Notes under the pieces: generated by a model | What the model was told of the DNA's origin: nothing | Seen by the model: the letters and a program-made list of their open reading frames with translations, nothing else | Database searches by the model: none | Made by a program: the position numbers and the translations under genes | In this document: in pieces, positions 1 through 12,526 of the stretch | Layout of the letters: the number at the start of each line of letters is the position of its first letter | Numbering within the stretch: position 1 is the stretch's first letter | Assembly (NCBI GenBank): GCA_023238725.1 | Contig: CM041531.1 | Span: forward strand, 16,948,643 to 17,012,642 | DNA: 64,000 nucleotides | Origin: Scortum barcoo | Taxonomy: Eukaryota > Chordata > Actinopteri > Centrarchiformes > Terapontidae | Direction of reading: 5' to 3'

Positions 1-1207
1 TTGTCCTGGCCTCCCCCCATGCACCTCCATTTTATATGCATGCAGTAGCTGTCAAGGTGTGGGTGGCAGGCCATTAAGATAACAACACATTATCTGAAGA
101 TGCTTAGACAGTCTTCATTCCCCACAATCTTACCTGCATTTCCATAAATTGGCATGGTTGTTGTGTTCGTAAGTGGGGCATCGTAAGGTTGAGTGTCCTT
201 GAGGGCAGTGTTTTTGAGCTGTCAAGGAGAAATCGGTCTTCAGATTCAATTCTTTTTTCCCCTTTTCTTTCTTTTCTTAAATGAAACCCAGACCGTCCTC
301 ATTTCATTCATCAGATTGTTAAAATACTTGAAGGCGCTAAAGCGTACGCACTTGACACCTCGGGTCGCTGTCGTCCTGGCTGTCTTGCTCTTGCATGTTA
401 TGTGCAGTTAACAAGCTGCATCATATAGGAAGCGCACACCGAGCAGATGCTTTCGTAAGACACATATAAGCTTTTTGGCATCACTATAAGAATATAGAGA
501 GCCACATGAGCCTGGAATAAAATTGCTTCCTTTGAAGGAACCTGCAGTGTGCTTCATGGTCGAGTCCTTTGTGTGATGAGTAACGTCTTATTTATATTAT
601 GTCTGTCTGTATCTCTCAGGCAGAAATCACTGTGTTGTCTCCTAGAACTGCTTCAACAAATTTAATTTAAAAAAAAAAAAGAAGCAGTTTTTCAGTTTCT
701 GCTGCAGTTGGTCTCCTGGTTTCCACAGTAACCAATACCCACACTGTTTCTTCAGATGCACACTGAGAGGCTAAATGACACCACAGCCATAGAGGGAAAG
801 CTTCCTTTGAAATCAATGAAAGCCTCTCCATTACTATAAAAGTTGGCAATGTGTTAGACTGGCGTGGCACTGGCTTTACATCCCTGATAGAAGCCACTAA
901 GCATAAGCCTCAGTAGTTGATACCAGCATTCATCTTCTTATAGTGCATTAGAATAACTTGAGATAAAAGTTGCTGTTACTGTATTGATGATGTAAACAAA
1001 TCATAACATGAACACTAATCCTCGCAGGCTTTGGTATCCAATTTACAAAAGACGACACATTTTTCAACATGACTCAAGAAAAGTGGATAATTTGTAACCT
1101 ACTGCTGTATATTAGTGTCTGACTAATTTGTGGGGATGTGGAATTATGCTCTTTGCTATAGAAGAAAGACACAATTTGTACTCTTGGATTGTACACAGCA
1201 GTAATGG

Positions 1208-1512
1208 ACAGTGACTGAGTACATGTACTGTATTGCTTTACCTACTTCACAGGAGTGGTTCCATTTACTTCCATCTGTACTTTAACAATACTACTTTTCA
1301 GAGGGAAGTATTGTACATTGTACTCCACTAGAGTTGCCCAAGAGCTATAGCTCCTGATTACTTTGCAGACTAAGATTTTACATACAAATCTACATATATG
1401 ATGAAATATGATGGATTGTTGTGAGTTTAAATACAGCAGTATCGTAGAGCTACAATGAGCTCCACCTGCAACAAATAAATGCTACATACACATAAATGCA
1501 CAAATGAGTGAT
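1208..1512 (+). repeat. Dispersed repeat family B, copy 1
   Basis: It contains gactgagtacatgtactgta, cagagggaagtattgtacat, tgtactccactaga, tgattactttgcagactaag and aatgagctccacctgcaac. This is the 'tracking threshold' type repeat with alternating gtacttgtac-like words common in ray-finned fish. Related copies lie at 47140-47530 and, inverted, at 27545-27755. Confidence 0.72.
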
Positions 1513-1599
1513 CACTGACAAGGGCCTTTTTTCTGCATTACAGTCAGTTTAAATTTGACACTGATAAAACTTGTGCTTGTTATCATTGTGTCAAACTCT

Positions 1600-1790
1600 T
1601 TGCACTTTGATTTACGACCACATACCAGCAAAACTGATGACAGCCCCGTCAGCATCAGCTTTACTTTAGCGGTAATTAGTACTAAAGCAAAGCTCAGTGG
1701 GCATTAGTAGGTATTAAACTGGCTAAACATCAGCATGTTAGCATGCTGACACTGACACTGACATTTCACAGTGTGCATCTGTGTACCAAA
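1600..1790 (+). repeat. Dispersed repeat family A, 3' fragment
   Basis: It includes accacataccagcaaaactgat and ctaaacatcagcatgttagc followed by atgctgacactgacactg. These correspond to the 3' part of family A seen at 34840-34930 and 58360-58390. Confidence 0.55.
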
Positions 1791-3837
1791 ATGATGCAAA
1801 TTATGTTTTTTTTAATGATCTGCCACACTATAGATGCTCTGAATCCTCTTCAGGACAAACAAAATGGACTAAATGAGATTTGTCCAAACCATTTTTCTTA
1901 GGGAAGTGTATTAAAACGGGGACTACTTCAGTAGTTCACCCTGCAGCTTCTGACAGCGGCACAGGATTCCCCTGTTCCACATCCAGACGATAAGAGCTTT
2001 GATTGCACAAGCCTTCAGTGCCCAAAAGAGTTATGTCCGTTTTCCTGCAGCTCCCATGGCTGTTGTGTCTGTTATTGGTGGGGAGAAAAAAAATCATTGT
2101 GGCAAAGACAGAAACAAGGGCTAGGCCTGTGGCTCAGTAGAACTGTTTTAATTAACTAAAACAATGTTTAATCCAGTCCTCGGGACAGTGGAATTACAAA
2201 TGGGCACAGCAGAAGCCCAGTGTTGCACTCTGCTCTGGCTGCCCGCTCCAGGCAGCAGTGGATTTGGACAGTGGTCCGCCTCGTGAATGCCTCGATCACC
2301 TCTCTGAAACCTCTGGATTATGACTAAAAAGCACTCAGCTGATCAGGCTCACAGCAAGGGATTTAAGGAGTCCTGCTATGGGGAAAAGGTTCCAAAAAAT
2401 TGCACGGACATCTTCAGTTTCTTCCCCTTGGCTACCTTCATGTCTTTATTTTCTGGATGGAAATCACTGGAAGCTGTTTGAACATAGTAACCAAAATGAC
2501 CTGGTCCGAGTCTTAAGGTTCATTATTACCTCTGCCCGAACACAATGGAGAGTACGTTTCCATTACAAACGCTTGTGTTTTACAATGTAGAAACAAATAC
2601 AAATATGGGATGTAGTTACTATAATCATGCTCTGTGGACTTGCTTGCTTGCTTGCTGGAAAAGCACTCTGAGAAACAAGGCCGGAAGAGAGGCTGAAAAT
2701 GTAACTCGCAGTCGTCTGAAGAAAAATACTCCCAGGTGTCTTTATTGGTGTTTTAATCAACTCTAACATTTTATCGATTTCAGCAAGAGGCATTTCATAA
2801 AGCAGCAGGCCAGAACCGGTTGGCAATGTGTACCTCCAGCTGAACAAGCAGCAAACTTCCCTCCATCTGAACCCTGAGCCCCGCTTCACTGTCGGAAAAC
2901 TCCACCACAGCCCACCACACCTCGCCTCCCAGAACAAAGACAGGGTTTTTTTTTTTTTGTTGTTTTTTTTTGCATTGCATTTCATCTGAGGCTCTGCATA
3001 TTTCATCTCCGTAATTAACAAACACAATCAGAATTATGGCTAAAAGGTTTGAGTCCTACCTGTTACAATACTGTCAGCCCACTGGCGATTCCGTCTCTGC
3101 TTGTCTCATTAGATTGATGACAATTTTCATTACATTACTTAGTTTACATTAACATCTCCATCCCTATCTGGAAAAATAATCAGAATCATGGCTTAAAGGC
3201 TTCGTTCTCTTGTGTCTTGGAACGTTGACTCACATCTCTACTTTGCAATCAGCGCCGTAGACGGATGACTGTGCACAATATTGTCTTGCATTAATTACGC
3301 TGACAAACTGAAGCCTCAAATGGTGTTGCAGGGACACATTCCAGTCACTGATGTCTAAACCACAATAGCACTAACCCGACTCAATGCCTCAGTGAGCCGA
3401 GATGGAAGGTGACATGTCTTTCATGCTGGTTCATAACCCTTTCGTTCATTTTATTAGCCTTTGCTATCAACTAATGCAGAAATAGCACAAAATGCTGTTT
3501 AGAGATTAGAATCAGCCAAACAATGCCACTACATGGAGACTAATTTGTTGGTGATTGTTATACTGATAGCAGGATTCATAAAGAGATACTGAAAAGGCAG
3601 GATTAAGCCCTTATTAAAAGTAATCATTCCTCGTCTTTCACAGCTGTTGCTGGAATGAAAGTAACAGATATTTTGGGCTGTTGGTAATGTTATGAGTCAC
3701 CATAAGGCCTTTGTTTACAGAATAGTTATTGGGCTGAAGATAAAGTAATCTATTCTCAAATAGTGAATGATTTAGGTAGCAATTTTTCATGCGATGAATA
3801 ATTAGTTTATTATTTCTGAATGAATGAGCTCATATGC

Positions 3838-4395
3838 ATAAAGATATTTGGGTTCTTCCTGGTGTGGCTTTAGGGATGGCAATGTCAGTCTGTTTTTCGG
3901 TCCACCACTTTGGTCCAGACTGAAATATCTCCAAAACTATTGTATCCTGTAGATCAGCATGAAATTTTATACAGACAATTATTGTCTCTGGAGGATGAAG
4001 CCTACTCACTTTGGTGATCCTTTCCTTTAACGCTTCAACTAGCACCACCATGAGGTTGACATTTTTGGATTTTAATTAAATATCCCGTCAACCGGATGGA
4101 TTGCTGTGACATTTTATACAGATATCCATGGGGCCTGGAGCAGGAATCCTGCTGGCTTTGGTGATCCTCTGACTTTTCAACTAGAAAAAACAATTATTTA
4201 ACCAATGAAATATCTCAACAACTTCAAGACAGACTTGGTGAAAAAAATGGAGAACATTAATGTTACCCAAAGGATAAATTGTAATACCCCTGGTGATCCC
4301 CTGACTTCTCTTCTATCAGCAGGATCGGGTCAAATACAAACTAATGACTAATCCAAGCTCAAAGCTCAAAGCACTGCTGTGTCTCAAGTGCAACC
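3838..4395 (+). repeat. Dispersed repeat family A, copy 1
   Basis: This contains the words ccactttggtccagactgaaat, ggatggattgctgtgacatt, ctttggtgatcctctgactt, caccaccatgaggttgacat and tcaaagcactgctgtgtctc. The same words, diverged, recur at 34365-34985, 58140-58500 and 63840-64000. Within the copy, the tttggtgatcc unit occurs three times, which suggests tandem subunits of roughly 120-150 bp. I recognise it as a common teleost interspersed repeat, but I cannot assign it to a named family. Confidence 0.75.
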
Positions 4396-7300
4396 TCAAA
4401 GAATCGCTAGTGTCGACTCTTAAGTATGTTCAGACAGAGCACATAGTAAATTATAGAGGCAACGCAATACAATGTAAAGACACAAGATGGGAATTCGACT
4501 GTGGGTGGAGTGAACTGAGGCGAAAAAGCCTCCACATGTTCTGCATGAGTTTTCAAATCTTAACTTGAACTGATAATTTGCATTTATTCTGAAGTTTTAT
4601 GAACCTGCTTCATATAGTCCAGAGGCCAGGGGGAAAAGGAGGCTTCCTAGGCATTTTTTAGATCAGTCAGACTCTACGTTGCCACACAAACACAATATTA
4701 CACTGAGCTTACGTTGAAGCTGCCCAGTATAATGGTAGCACAGACTGCAATCCAAAGCTGCTATTATAGTTGTAGTAGACAATCAGTTGGATTCATTAAA
4801 ACAGCTGAGGGTTGTGCACCTTGCTCAAGGGTACTTTGATTGCGGTTCCAGTTTCATCTTATTTAACCTGGTTGGATGCGGAGGAGGAATAAACAGGTTT
4901 AAAAGCAGATGAGAGGAATTCTGCTGAAAGATTAGCGTGACATATGTGCACACATACCACAACCAGAGGATTTTTCTGAGATTAAAGAATCGACTATTTT
5001 TATCCCTCTTCCCCAGAGCCAACCTTACCTATGCTTGATGCAGATTTGGGGCGAACAATGTTCTCAATTGTAGTGAAGTGGTGCCTGTTTGAAGTTTCTC
5101 CTTGGCTGTTTTGCCTAAATGAATTCCATACAACACGTCCAACACAATTTCACTGTCTCCCAACCGTCCCACAGTATTTCTCTGTCTCACTGTAGTATAT
5201 CTATCAGTACAATATGAGATGTTTTTATTCTTTTTTATAAATGATTAACAGTTTATCTTCATGGTGGATTGGTGTTTTGATAGGACGTGATGTTTAAAAC
5301 AGGAGATAAATGTCCATACTAAGAGTATGTTATTGTTACCAATTAATTCCAAGTTCATGAGTTTCATCAGAGGGAAAGCAGGTCTGAGCAGGACAACCAG
5401 TAACTGAAGGTTTACCGACTACGATAGGTGACTGTGATCTAATCCTCAAAATCTTCTTCAGGTACAAGCTGTGACTGACTGACGCTGCTGCTTCTAGTGT
5501 AGTGGACAATGGTGCATGTACTGAATGTGTAACCAGGGAGGGAAATTTTTTTTTTTGCTTTGTGTAAATTATTCTATTTTTAATTATGCTCCACATTTTG
5601 GCATTAATAAATCATCACCTCATTGATTTTGAGACAGTTGGGTAATTACTGTTAACAAATTAGACAATCACTGAGTAGCCTGTCAGCTTCTGTACTGCAT
5701 TTTACATAAAGTGTCCCCCGGTTAGATTGTGTCATCTGAGAAATCTGAATTTCTTTTGAAACATAAAAGGAGATTTTATGGCTCTCTTTAGAACAGCTGA
5801 TCCCTTTTTATTTGGCAAAATATGATTGACATGACTCACCGTGTTATTGTTAATGGTAATTATATCAAAATTAGCACAATTAATTGGACGTTACTGTTTA
5901 CTGTACAGTCGTTGTGTCGTTCTGACACAAAAATGGCAGTTAATCATTACAAAAAAAATGTCGAATTATGAAGTGCACAAGGTTAAAGACAATTAACAAA
6001 TGTAGCCTAATTTCAATTAGTACAGAAATCCTAAGCACAACCAAAAGTGATTAATTTAATTTCAAAAGAATTTTAACCCTGTAAAGCCTTAACAAAATAA
6101 CTACCAGAAAAAAAATTAAACTGGAGTGTTTATTGAACCTTCTGACAAATAAAAAAATAAATAAATTAAATATCAATTTGAGTTTTAAGTTGTATAATGT
6201 TTGCTACATCTGGATTTTTTATTTATTTATTGGTTGTTTGGTATTTTCCGGCATTTTGATTATACACATCAGGTTTTTCAGGGAAAAGAAAACACACTGA
6301 TGATGCAGAGGTCTCAAAAACTACACTTGGTGTTAAAAGGGTTAAGCAATAAGACATGCAAACAAGCGATTCTTACCATTTGTTGAGAAATTGCATTAAT
6401 TGATTTTTTGGTGAACTTGTGGCTTAAATTATCTGCAAAACTGAGGGGAAGTGCAGATAATTCTCTGTTACATTACAGTCATTTCAGCCATTGCTAATAT
6501 AAAATACTAATAAAGGCAGGAGTTTTGTTTTCATTTTTTGATCATTAAAGTAAAGTTGTCAGGAAGTAAAGGGAGAGACACATCAGGAATGACATGCACT
6601 AAAAGCCCCCGGCTGAATGCAAACTGGAGATATTGCAGTTCGTGCTCAGAAGGCTACATGTAGGGATATGCTAGTTAGTGCATAAATGCATTGTGCAGCT
6701 AGTCAAGTGATGTTGGCACATGTTTGAAACCAAGAGTTTTTATAACACAATATAACTCAGCCCAGTCTCCTATTGAATAATAATCATATGGGATAATTCT
6801 CCAAACAGTATTTATGTCCAACACCAATGTTCAGTACAAATGTAGGAAGCAATGGGACATTCTTATAGCTCAGTAAACTAGTGAAGGTCAAGGTGGTGGG
6901 TGGGCACTGAAACCAGAAATCCTCTTTAGTCTTCTGTCTCTTTATAGTTTTGCAGTGATTATACAATGGTTAGATTTACTTTCAAATTACTCTACTGACA
7001 GATCTGATCCCCATATAAAAGTACATGACTGATTCATATATACACTGTGAACTTGTATGCATCAACACATAGGGTGGAGGCTGGGGTGGTGGAGGGAGCT
7101 GCAGCACTGTACAGTTGTCTGAAGTCTTTGTCCTGTGTTTGTCGGTGTAAAGGAAAGAATAAATGTTTCCTCAGGAAGCCCAGAAAATAGATCTTGTAGT
7201 TAAAATGGAGGATGGTAAGATCTGTCAGTGAGTTTTAAATAGATTGGATGAGGTATATTTTAGCGCTTAAATTATATGTATTACATGGTTTGGATTAGAA

Positions 7301-8539
7301 GGATTGCTGCTTCTTGGATTGGCAACAAAAAAACAGTACATGTTTTTTTTTTGGGGTGGGGTGGCGGGGGGCGTAAATTACATTTAAATGTAAATGGAGT
7401 TCTAGTGATCTTGTCAAAGGATGCAGCCTCTGGATAAAATCTCCAAGGAGCTAAGAGTGGGAACAAAGACATTTCAAATGATAGCCTGGTATAGATACGT
7501 TACTGCGATGCTTGTATATGCATATCAACATACATTCAGTACGCTATTGCTATGTGCACAGGATACATATGGTAGGTTTCAGCTGTAGAGGTGATGGTGC
7601 ATTGGACCGGTGGAAGCTGAGATGCACAGTTACACCAGGCGTGATGAAAAGCATGAAATAAGTTCTGAGAATTTTCAGGCACGGACATGCAGACGGCCCA
7701 AGTGGCTTGGACTCGTCTTATTAGTAGCTTATACCTGTATTTTTCACTGTGGAGTTGACTTTTAATTGGTGACCTTCCAGCCACAGGACAGCGTTGGGGT
7801 TGTTGTAAGTTCAACCTTTGCAAATGAGGGGAACTGTTTATTTCAGGAATACCTTTGGTGATAACAGGTGATGGCTTTGATGTGTAAGGCACAGGATCAG
7901 CATAATAAATACAGAAACCACAGATGAATGCGTCTCTGAAAGTGCACTCTGACGTTCCCTCTGTCTTCGTGGAGAGAGAGTTTCGAGGTGAAGAGGCTCT
8001 GTTTGGTGCTTGAATGAGAACGTGACTGCAGGCTGACTCGCTCAATCGTCTTTGCATCAGTCAGTGATATGTAGAATGAAGCATAGTGAATGTTGTCATA
8101 AAACAGGTTAATGTACTTTGAGTTATGCTGTAATTACTCTTTTAAGAAATCTAAAATATAATGTTCTCTGAATTGTACACCCTGTACTGCTAGTTCCCTG
8201 TTTGAGACAAGACATGGCTGAGATCAAAGTACTTCTACCTTTATATTATTGATGCAACATTATTTCATAAACTGCACATGGCTGCTCTAGAGGAGAAGCC
8301 TCCCTTCTCTAAAATGTCAGCTTTTTCAGCAAGAAAAACAACTTTCTTTTAAGATTGACACCCATGATATTTTCAAGTTAGACATCATATTTTAAAAGGT
8401 GTGTTTTTGCAACTTACAGTCATCAACGTTACTCATAACATAAAGGGCTCGGAGACATTTTAGAAAAAATAGGAAATATAAGTAGAAAACAGGAAGCAAT
8501 TAGTTTCTATTACAAGTCTTTGCAGCTTCTCCTCAGCAC

Positions 8540-9020
8540 GACAGATGACGACTAGATTTCACGACGTCCACGCCGCTGATCCGCTGCGACGCCTCGCTCA
8601 GTGGCTGTCTGGTCCTCCTCTGCGTGGTCCTGAATGTCAATCTGCCGAGCTCCCCCACACTCAGACAGTAGCTACCAGTGATGCTGCACTAATTAGCCAA
8701 CCCTCTCGAGTAGCCAAGCCCTCCCAATGGCATCTGTGCCAAACAGAATTATTAAAGAAGGAGGGAGGAGGAGCTGCACCTCCTCTGCAGAGGAGCAAAT
8801 ACCCAGGTTCAGTTTAGCATTCACTTCGTCGCCCTCCGGCTGGGGAGCTAACGCTGTCATCAATATTAACACCTAGATACATCCGTCGCTGTAACGCATA
8901 TTTTTTACCCCAACCTAATGAAAATTTCATGTGAATCGCATAATTATAATTCCTTATTCAAATGAGAACTGTCTGAGGAGCGGAGAAGATTTGTGGCTCG
9001 GTGACTGAAAAGCAGTTGTG
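8540..9020. promoter_or_regulatory. GC-richer, repeat-free block upstream of the LRR exon
   Basis: It has higher GC and more CpG than its surroundings around 8550-8640 and 8820-8890, a TAATTA-type word near 8690, and no microsatellite. The open frame at 8545-8817 matches no family. It could be an enhancer or an alternative first-exon region, and neither is shown. Confidence 0.22.
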
Positions 9021-10444
9021 TGGATGCTACTACCGCATCTGCTTCACAGTTCAGGCAAAGTGGCGGAGGTCTGTGTGAGTTTATGTGTGTGCTTGTTGGA
9101 CGGGCGGTATACGTCCTTCCAGGCCTAGAAACAGAGCTGCCTAGCTTATAAATAGATTCATTTTCTACACCGCTAATTTTTAAATTTAATAATCATCACC
9201 CCCCCCTCTACAGCGATTGGCCTTCCTCACCTCCTGTCTTTTGGCATTCCGTTGGCTTTGATGGCTTATTTGCTGATTTGTTTATATATTTATTAATTCA
9301 TTTACCCCCCCCAATCCAATTTTAGCTGACATTTCTTGTCGAGATGCGAGGGATGACCTTTGAAAACAGAACACTTCCTGCCAGAGATGTGAAGGAGGTC
9401 TCACTCTGTACTCAGAAAACACTCCTCCTCTGCTCTCCTCTTCTCTCCACATCACTTCTCTGTGTGCAATGACAAGTAAAATACATTTCTATTTGTCACT
9501 AAATTTAAAGGCTCATTTCAATTAATACATTAATGACTATCTTTTACCAGACACATTTTCTAAATTCTAGAAACTTACATGTGTTTTATTACAGAACTTA
9601 ACAGGAAAAGAACAGGCCTTTTAGAAAGTGTCTGGCATAATTGTAACTAACATCAGAATCTAACAAGCATATAAAAGACGAAGGGACAAGTATGAAATTG
9701 TAATTGTTTTTGAAGAGAGTTTGATTCCTCACTAAGAGTCTAAAAAGATAAGACTAATAAGGTTGAAACTTTTCCCATTTCTGTCCAGTAAATATAGGAC
9801 TAACTTGGCATAAAGGCTAGAAACAGAGGAAACACATGGCCCGGTTCTATCCAAAGGTAACAAAATCTGGCCTCCACTTCCTCTAAAGTTCACAAACTAA
9901 AGCTCTGTATCTCCGTGTAACTCATCCGTGCAAAAACCTAAGTTTAGAAATGACAAGTTGTGGTTTTATACTAATACTAGCTAACTGGCTGCTTGCAGTA
10001 GTTGCTGTACCTACATGAAAGTTTTTATCCTACACTTGGTAATAAAATGAATAAAGCTATTCCCTAAAATGTCAAGCTGTTGCTTTAAATGTCATACAGT
10101 GCAGTACATATGTGGTTGGAAGAACATTTACTTAATTTAAATTCTATGATGGTTTCAGTACATTTGCTCCTACAGTAGTGCTTTGACTGCTTTTATGATC
10201 ATTACTATTGAGGATATCATTAGGAACCTGGTGTTTGGGCTCCTGCAGTTGTCCAGGGGCTGTCAGGGCTCCATGAGGTGTTTCCAAGAGTCCTGAAGGT
10301 GGAGAGTGTGTTTGGGTCTCCACCAACATAAGCAAGCGTTTCATATTCATTTACTCACCCAAAATGATCTGATTTTAATGCTTCTGTGCGTGAAATTTAC
10401 TGTTTCATAATAACATATAAAATCAACGAAAATAAAAGCTTCAA

Positions 10445-10640
10445 ATGAGGGTCTGTGGTCTGATGTGCGTCTATTTCAAAGTCTTATGTCTCTGTTCGGA
10501 GTTCTGGGGTCTAATGTATGTATATTTGGAGATCTTTGGTCTAATGTGCATCTATTTTAGGGTCTGTCATTTGATGTGTGTCTATTTGGAGATCTGTGGT
10601 ATAAATGTGTGTCTATTTTGGGGTGTGTGATTTGACGTAA
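10445..10640 (+). repeat. Degenerate 30-bp minisatellite
   Basis: About six units of about 30 bp share a pattern like gtctgtggtctgatgtgcgt followed by ctattt(tg)gg(ag). The period is a multiple of three, so one frame stays open and gives a pseudo-repeat peptide (LMCVYFKV-like units). Units differ by substitutions and the second unit is poor. Confidence 0.8.
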
Positions 10641-10701
10641 GTGTTGAGCGGCCCTGCTCTACATCACCTAATGAGCTGCTGTTTGCTCGCCCACCTTTTC
10701 G

Positions 10702-10733
10702 TCCTCCCTCTCTCTCTTTCTCTCTCCCTCTCT
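10702..10733 (+). repeat. CT microsatellite (imperfect)
   Basis: Interrupted CT dinucleotides with CCC and TTT breaks. Confidence 0.85.
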
Positions 10734-10983
10734 GTATTCTGTAATGTATTCTGTCAGTGTATGATACAGTCCCTTTGGGACCACAGGTTTTCTTTGGGAG
10801 GTGAAATTTCATGCAGCATCTTAACATATCCTCACACACATTCCCTGTTTTCAGAGCAGCGCTGCATTCACACTAACACACAATTCAAGGTGACAATATT
10901 TAACCGGTTTGTGAGGGACTTCATGCAAACGTACTTCTGTGGGTTTTACCTGCGTGTGTCTATACATCTCTGTGTTTCTGCAG

Positions 10984-11032
10984 GTGTGTGTGTGTGTGTG
11001 TCTGTGTGTGTGTGAGTGTGTGTGTGTGTGTT
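10984..11032 (+). repeat. GT microsatellite (interrupted)
   Basis: GT dinucleotides with single CT and GA interruptions. A second GT run lies at 11169-11200. Confidence 0.93.
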
Positions 11033-11168
11033 TGCATGTGCAATTGTATGTGTGATATCACAGGAAATAAGAAAGACCTGCAACATCTTTAGCTCCCTGT
11101 TGCCATGGCGACACTTCTGGTTACAGGAGTATCTAATAGGTCTTCCATACAAATCAACCTAATATAGA

Positions 11169-11200
11169 GTGTGTGTGTGTGTGTGTAGGTGTGTGTGTGT
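11169..11200 (+). repeat. GT microsatellite
   Basis: GT dinucleotides interrupted once by AGGT. Confidence 0.9.
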
Positions 11201-12457
11201 CAATCATGTAGTTAAATGGAAATGATTAAACTCTAAATATCACTGCTGTTTACATATATGCTGCTAAATATTGAGCCATATTACAATGTTTTATGTTTAA
11301 TATTATATTCAACATTTGTATTGTATTTAGTCTTATTGTCTTATTCTTTAATATACATTTATAATATGCATTCAGAAAACATCATTGCATCATCACTGAA
11401 TTAAACATTATGAATAACTAAGATGGTCACTATATATATATAATTTCTTTCATGCTATATTATATATTAGTATTTGCTTCAGTGTCTAGTTATACCCTGC
11501 ACATGTCAGTTCACTTAGAAGCTGGATATATGGCTCCTTTCTGCCCTTATAGACACTGAGAGCTGTGAAATCAGGTGTTGCATTCAAAGTCAAAATAATG
11601 TGCAAAGCATGCGAGTCATGAAGCCTCAAAGGAAACAAATTATCAGATGGAAAGGCACTCTCTCATTTTTCTCCCCTGATGTAGTACAGTACATTGACGC
11701 TGCACGGATTGATAACAGGATGTGATAGTGTACTTTATGACAAACTGCTGTGATAATTCTCTCTCAGGGATGTTGTATTTCTTAATAACTGTGAAAACAG
11801 ATGCCTGTTGTTCATATTTAAACTGATTCAAAGTTCTGGTTAAATCACTTGTAAGTCTCTGGCTATTTGTTATTGAATTTAGTGGCTTCTCAAGCCAGAG
11901 GGGTTCTTTAAGTCAATTGAATTATTTGACTTGAAAGCGGTCAACTTTCTTTTATTGAGTTGGCTTAGCCCTGAAGCTTCACATAGCCAGGCCTGTTTCC
12001 CCTTCTTTGTCAATAGTACTTTGGCTTATTATTAGCCATTAACGTAGGTCTGTATATCCAAGTCCCCACTCGCTTAAATGTATTTTACTTTAGTTTAGTT
12101 TAATCTGTTTTTTTTTTTTTTTTACTGAGATTTAGTTTAGTTTATTTTACTTGCAGATACACACCACAGTACTGCAAATGTAAGTACACAATGATGTGGG
12201 GTTGGGACAAGGGAAGCCAGAGAGAGTTGGGAAAATGATTTAACCTCAAAAATGATGAGGAATGTCAAAATGATTCACAGACAGATTTGCTAATTGGTTT
12301 TTTTCTGAATCCAAAGGACATCAACACTTGGAGAGAAAAAAAAAAGTAGGGAAATGGTACAAAAAACAGAACAGACATGACATCAAGCAAGACGCATAAA
12401 ATAATTCATTTAAAATAATTCAATTTAACTTTCTCTTTGTTTTTCTTCCCTCTGCAG

Positions 12458-12526
12458 AAACTTGTCAAAGAATCCTCTCACAACTCTGTCGTGGCAGCTC
12501 TTCCAGCACCTCCAACTCTCCGAGCT
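12458..12526 (+). CDS. ntrk3: ntrk3 exon: leucine-rich repeat
   Basis: A 69-nt exon lies between a pyrimidine-rich acceptor (cttccctctgcag) and a GTAAGT donor. It starts on the third base of a codon and ends after two bases of the next, as expected for the symmetric LRR exons of Trk genes. It reads NLSKNPLTTLSWQLFQHLQL then SEL, close to the last LRR of TrkC, where the motif is NLSSNRLTTLSWQLF. It packs against the cysteine cap in the next exon. The donor itself supplies an in-frame TAA, so retention of the following intron would stop translation at once. Confidence 0.93.

Larger units (their letters stand above)
1..12457 (+). other. ntrk3: Upstream ntrk3 intron (5' end outside window)
   Basis: I find no LRR N-cap, signal peptide or earlier LRR exon here, so this is read as intron upstream of the 12458 exon. 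Contents: a short CTTG repeat near 2642-2657, copies of two dispersed repeat families (1208-1512, 1600-1790, 3838-4395), a GC-richer block at 8540-9020 that could be regulatory, a 30-bp minisatellite (10445-10640), CT and GT tracts (10702-11200) and a long poly-T at 12108-12123 before the acceptor. The open frames here are short and match no family I know. Confidence 0.75.

Noticed and set aside
2563..3027. 154-codon open frame on the minus strand
   Set aside because: It reads through a poly-T/poly-A run (a lysine stretch) and resembles no family. It is treated as chance.
7536..8057. 173-codon open frame on the minus strand
   Set aside because: It is the longest open frame in the window, but it has no domain or motif I recognise and no promoter or splice support. 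Its composition matches the intron around it. It is likely chance.
8545..8817. 90-codon frame in a GC-richer block
   Set aside because: No similarity to a known protein, no splice context, and it could not be joined to the ntrk3 exons.
1..12457. The preceding LRR exon (about 72-75 nt)
   Set aside because: No segment with the L..L.I..SGL..I...AF..NPHLR pattern and splice sites was seen, so it is probably upstream of the window. Such a short exon could be missed by eye.
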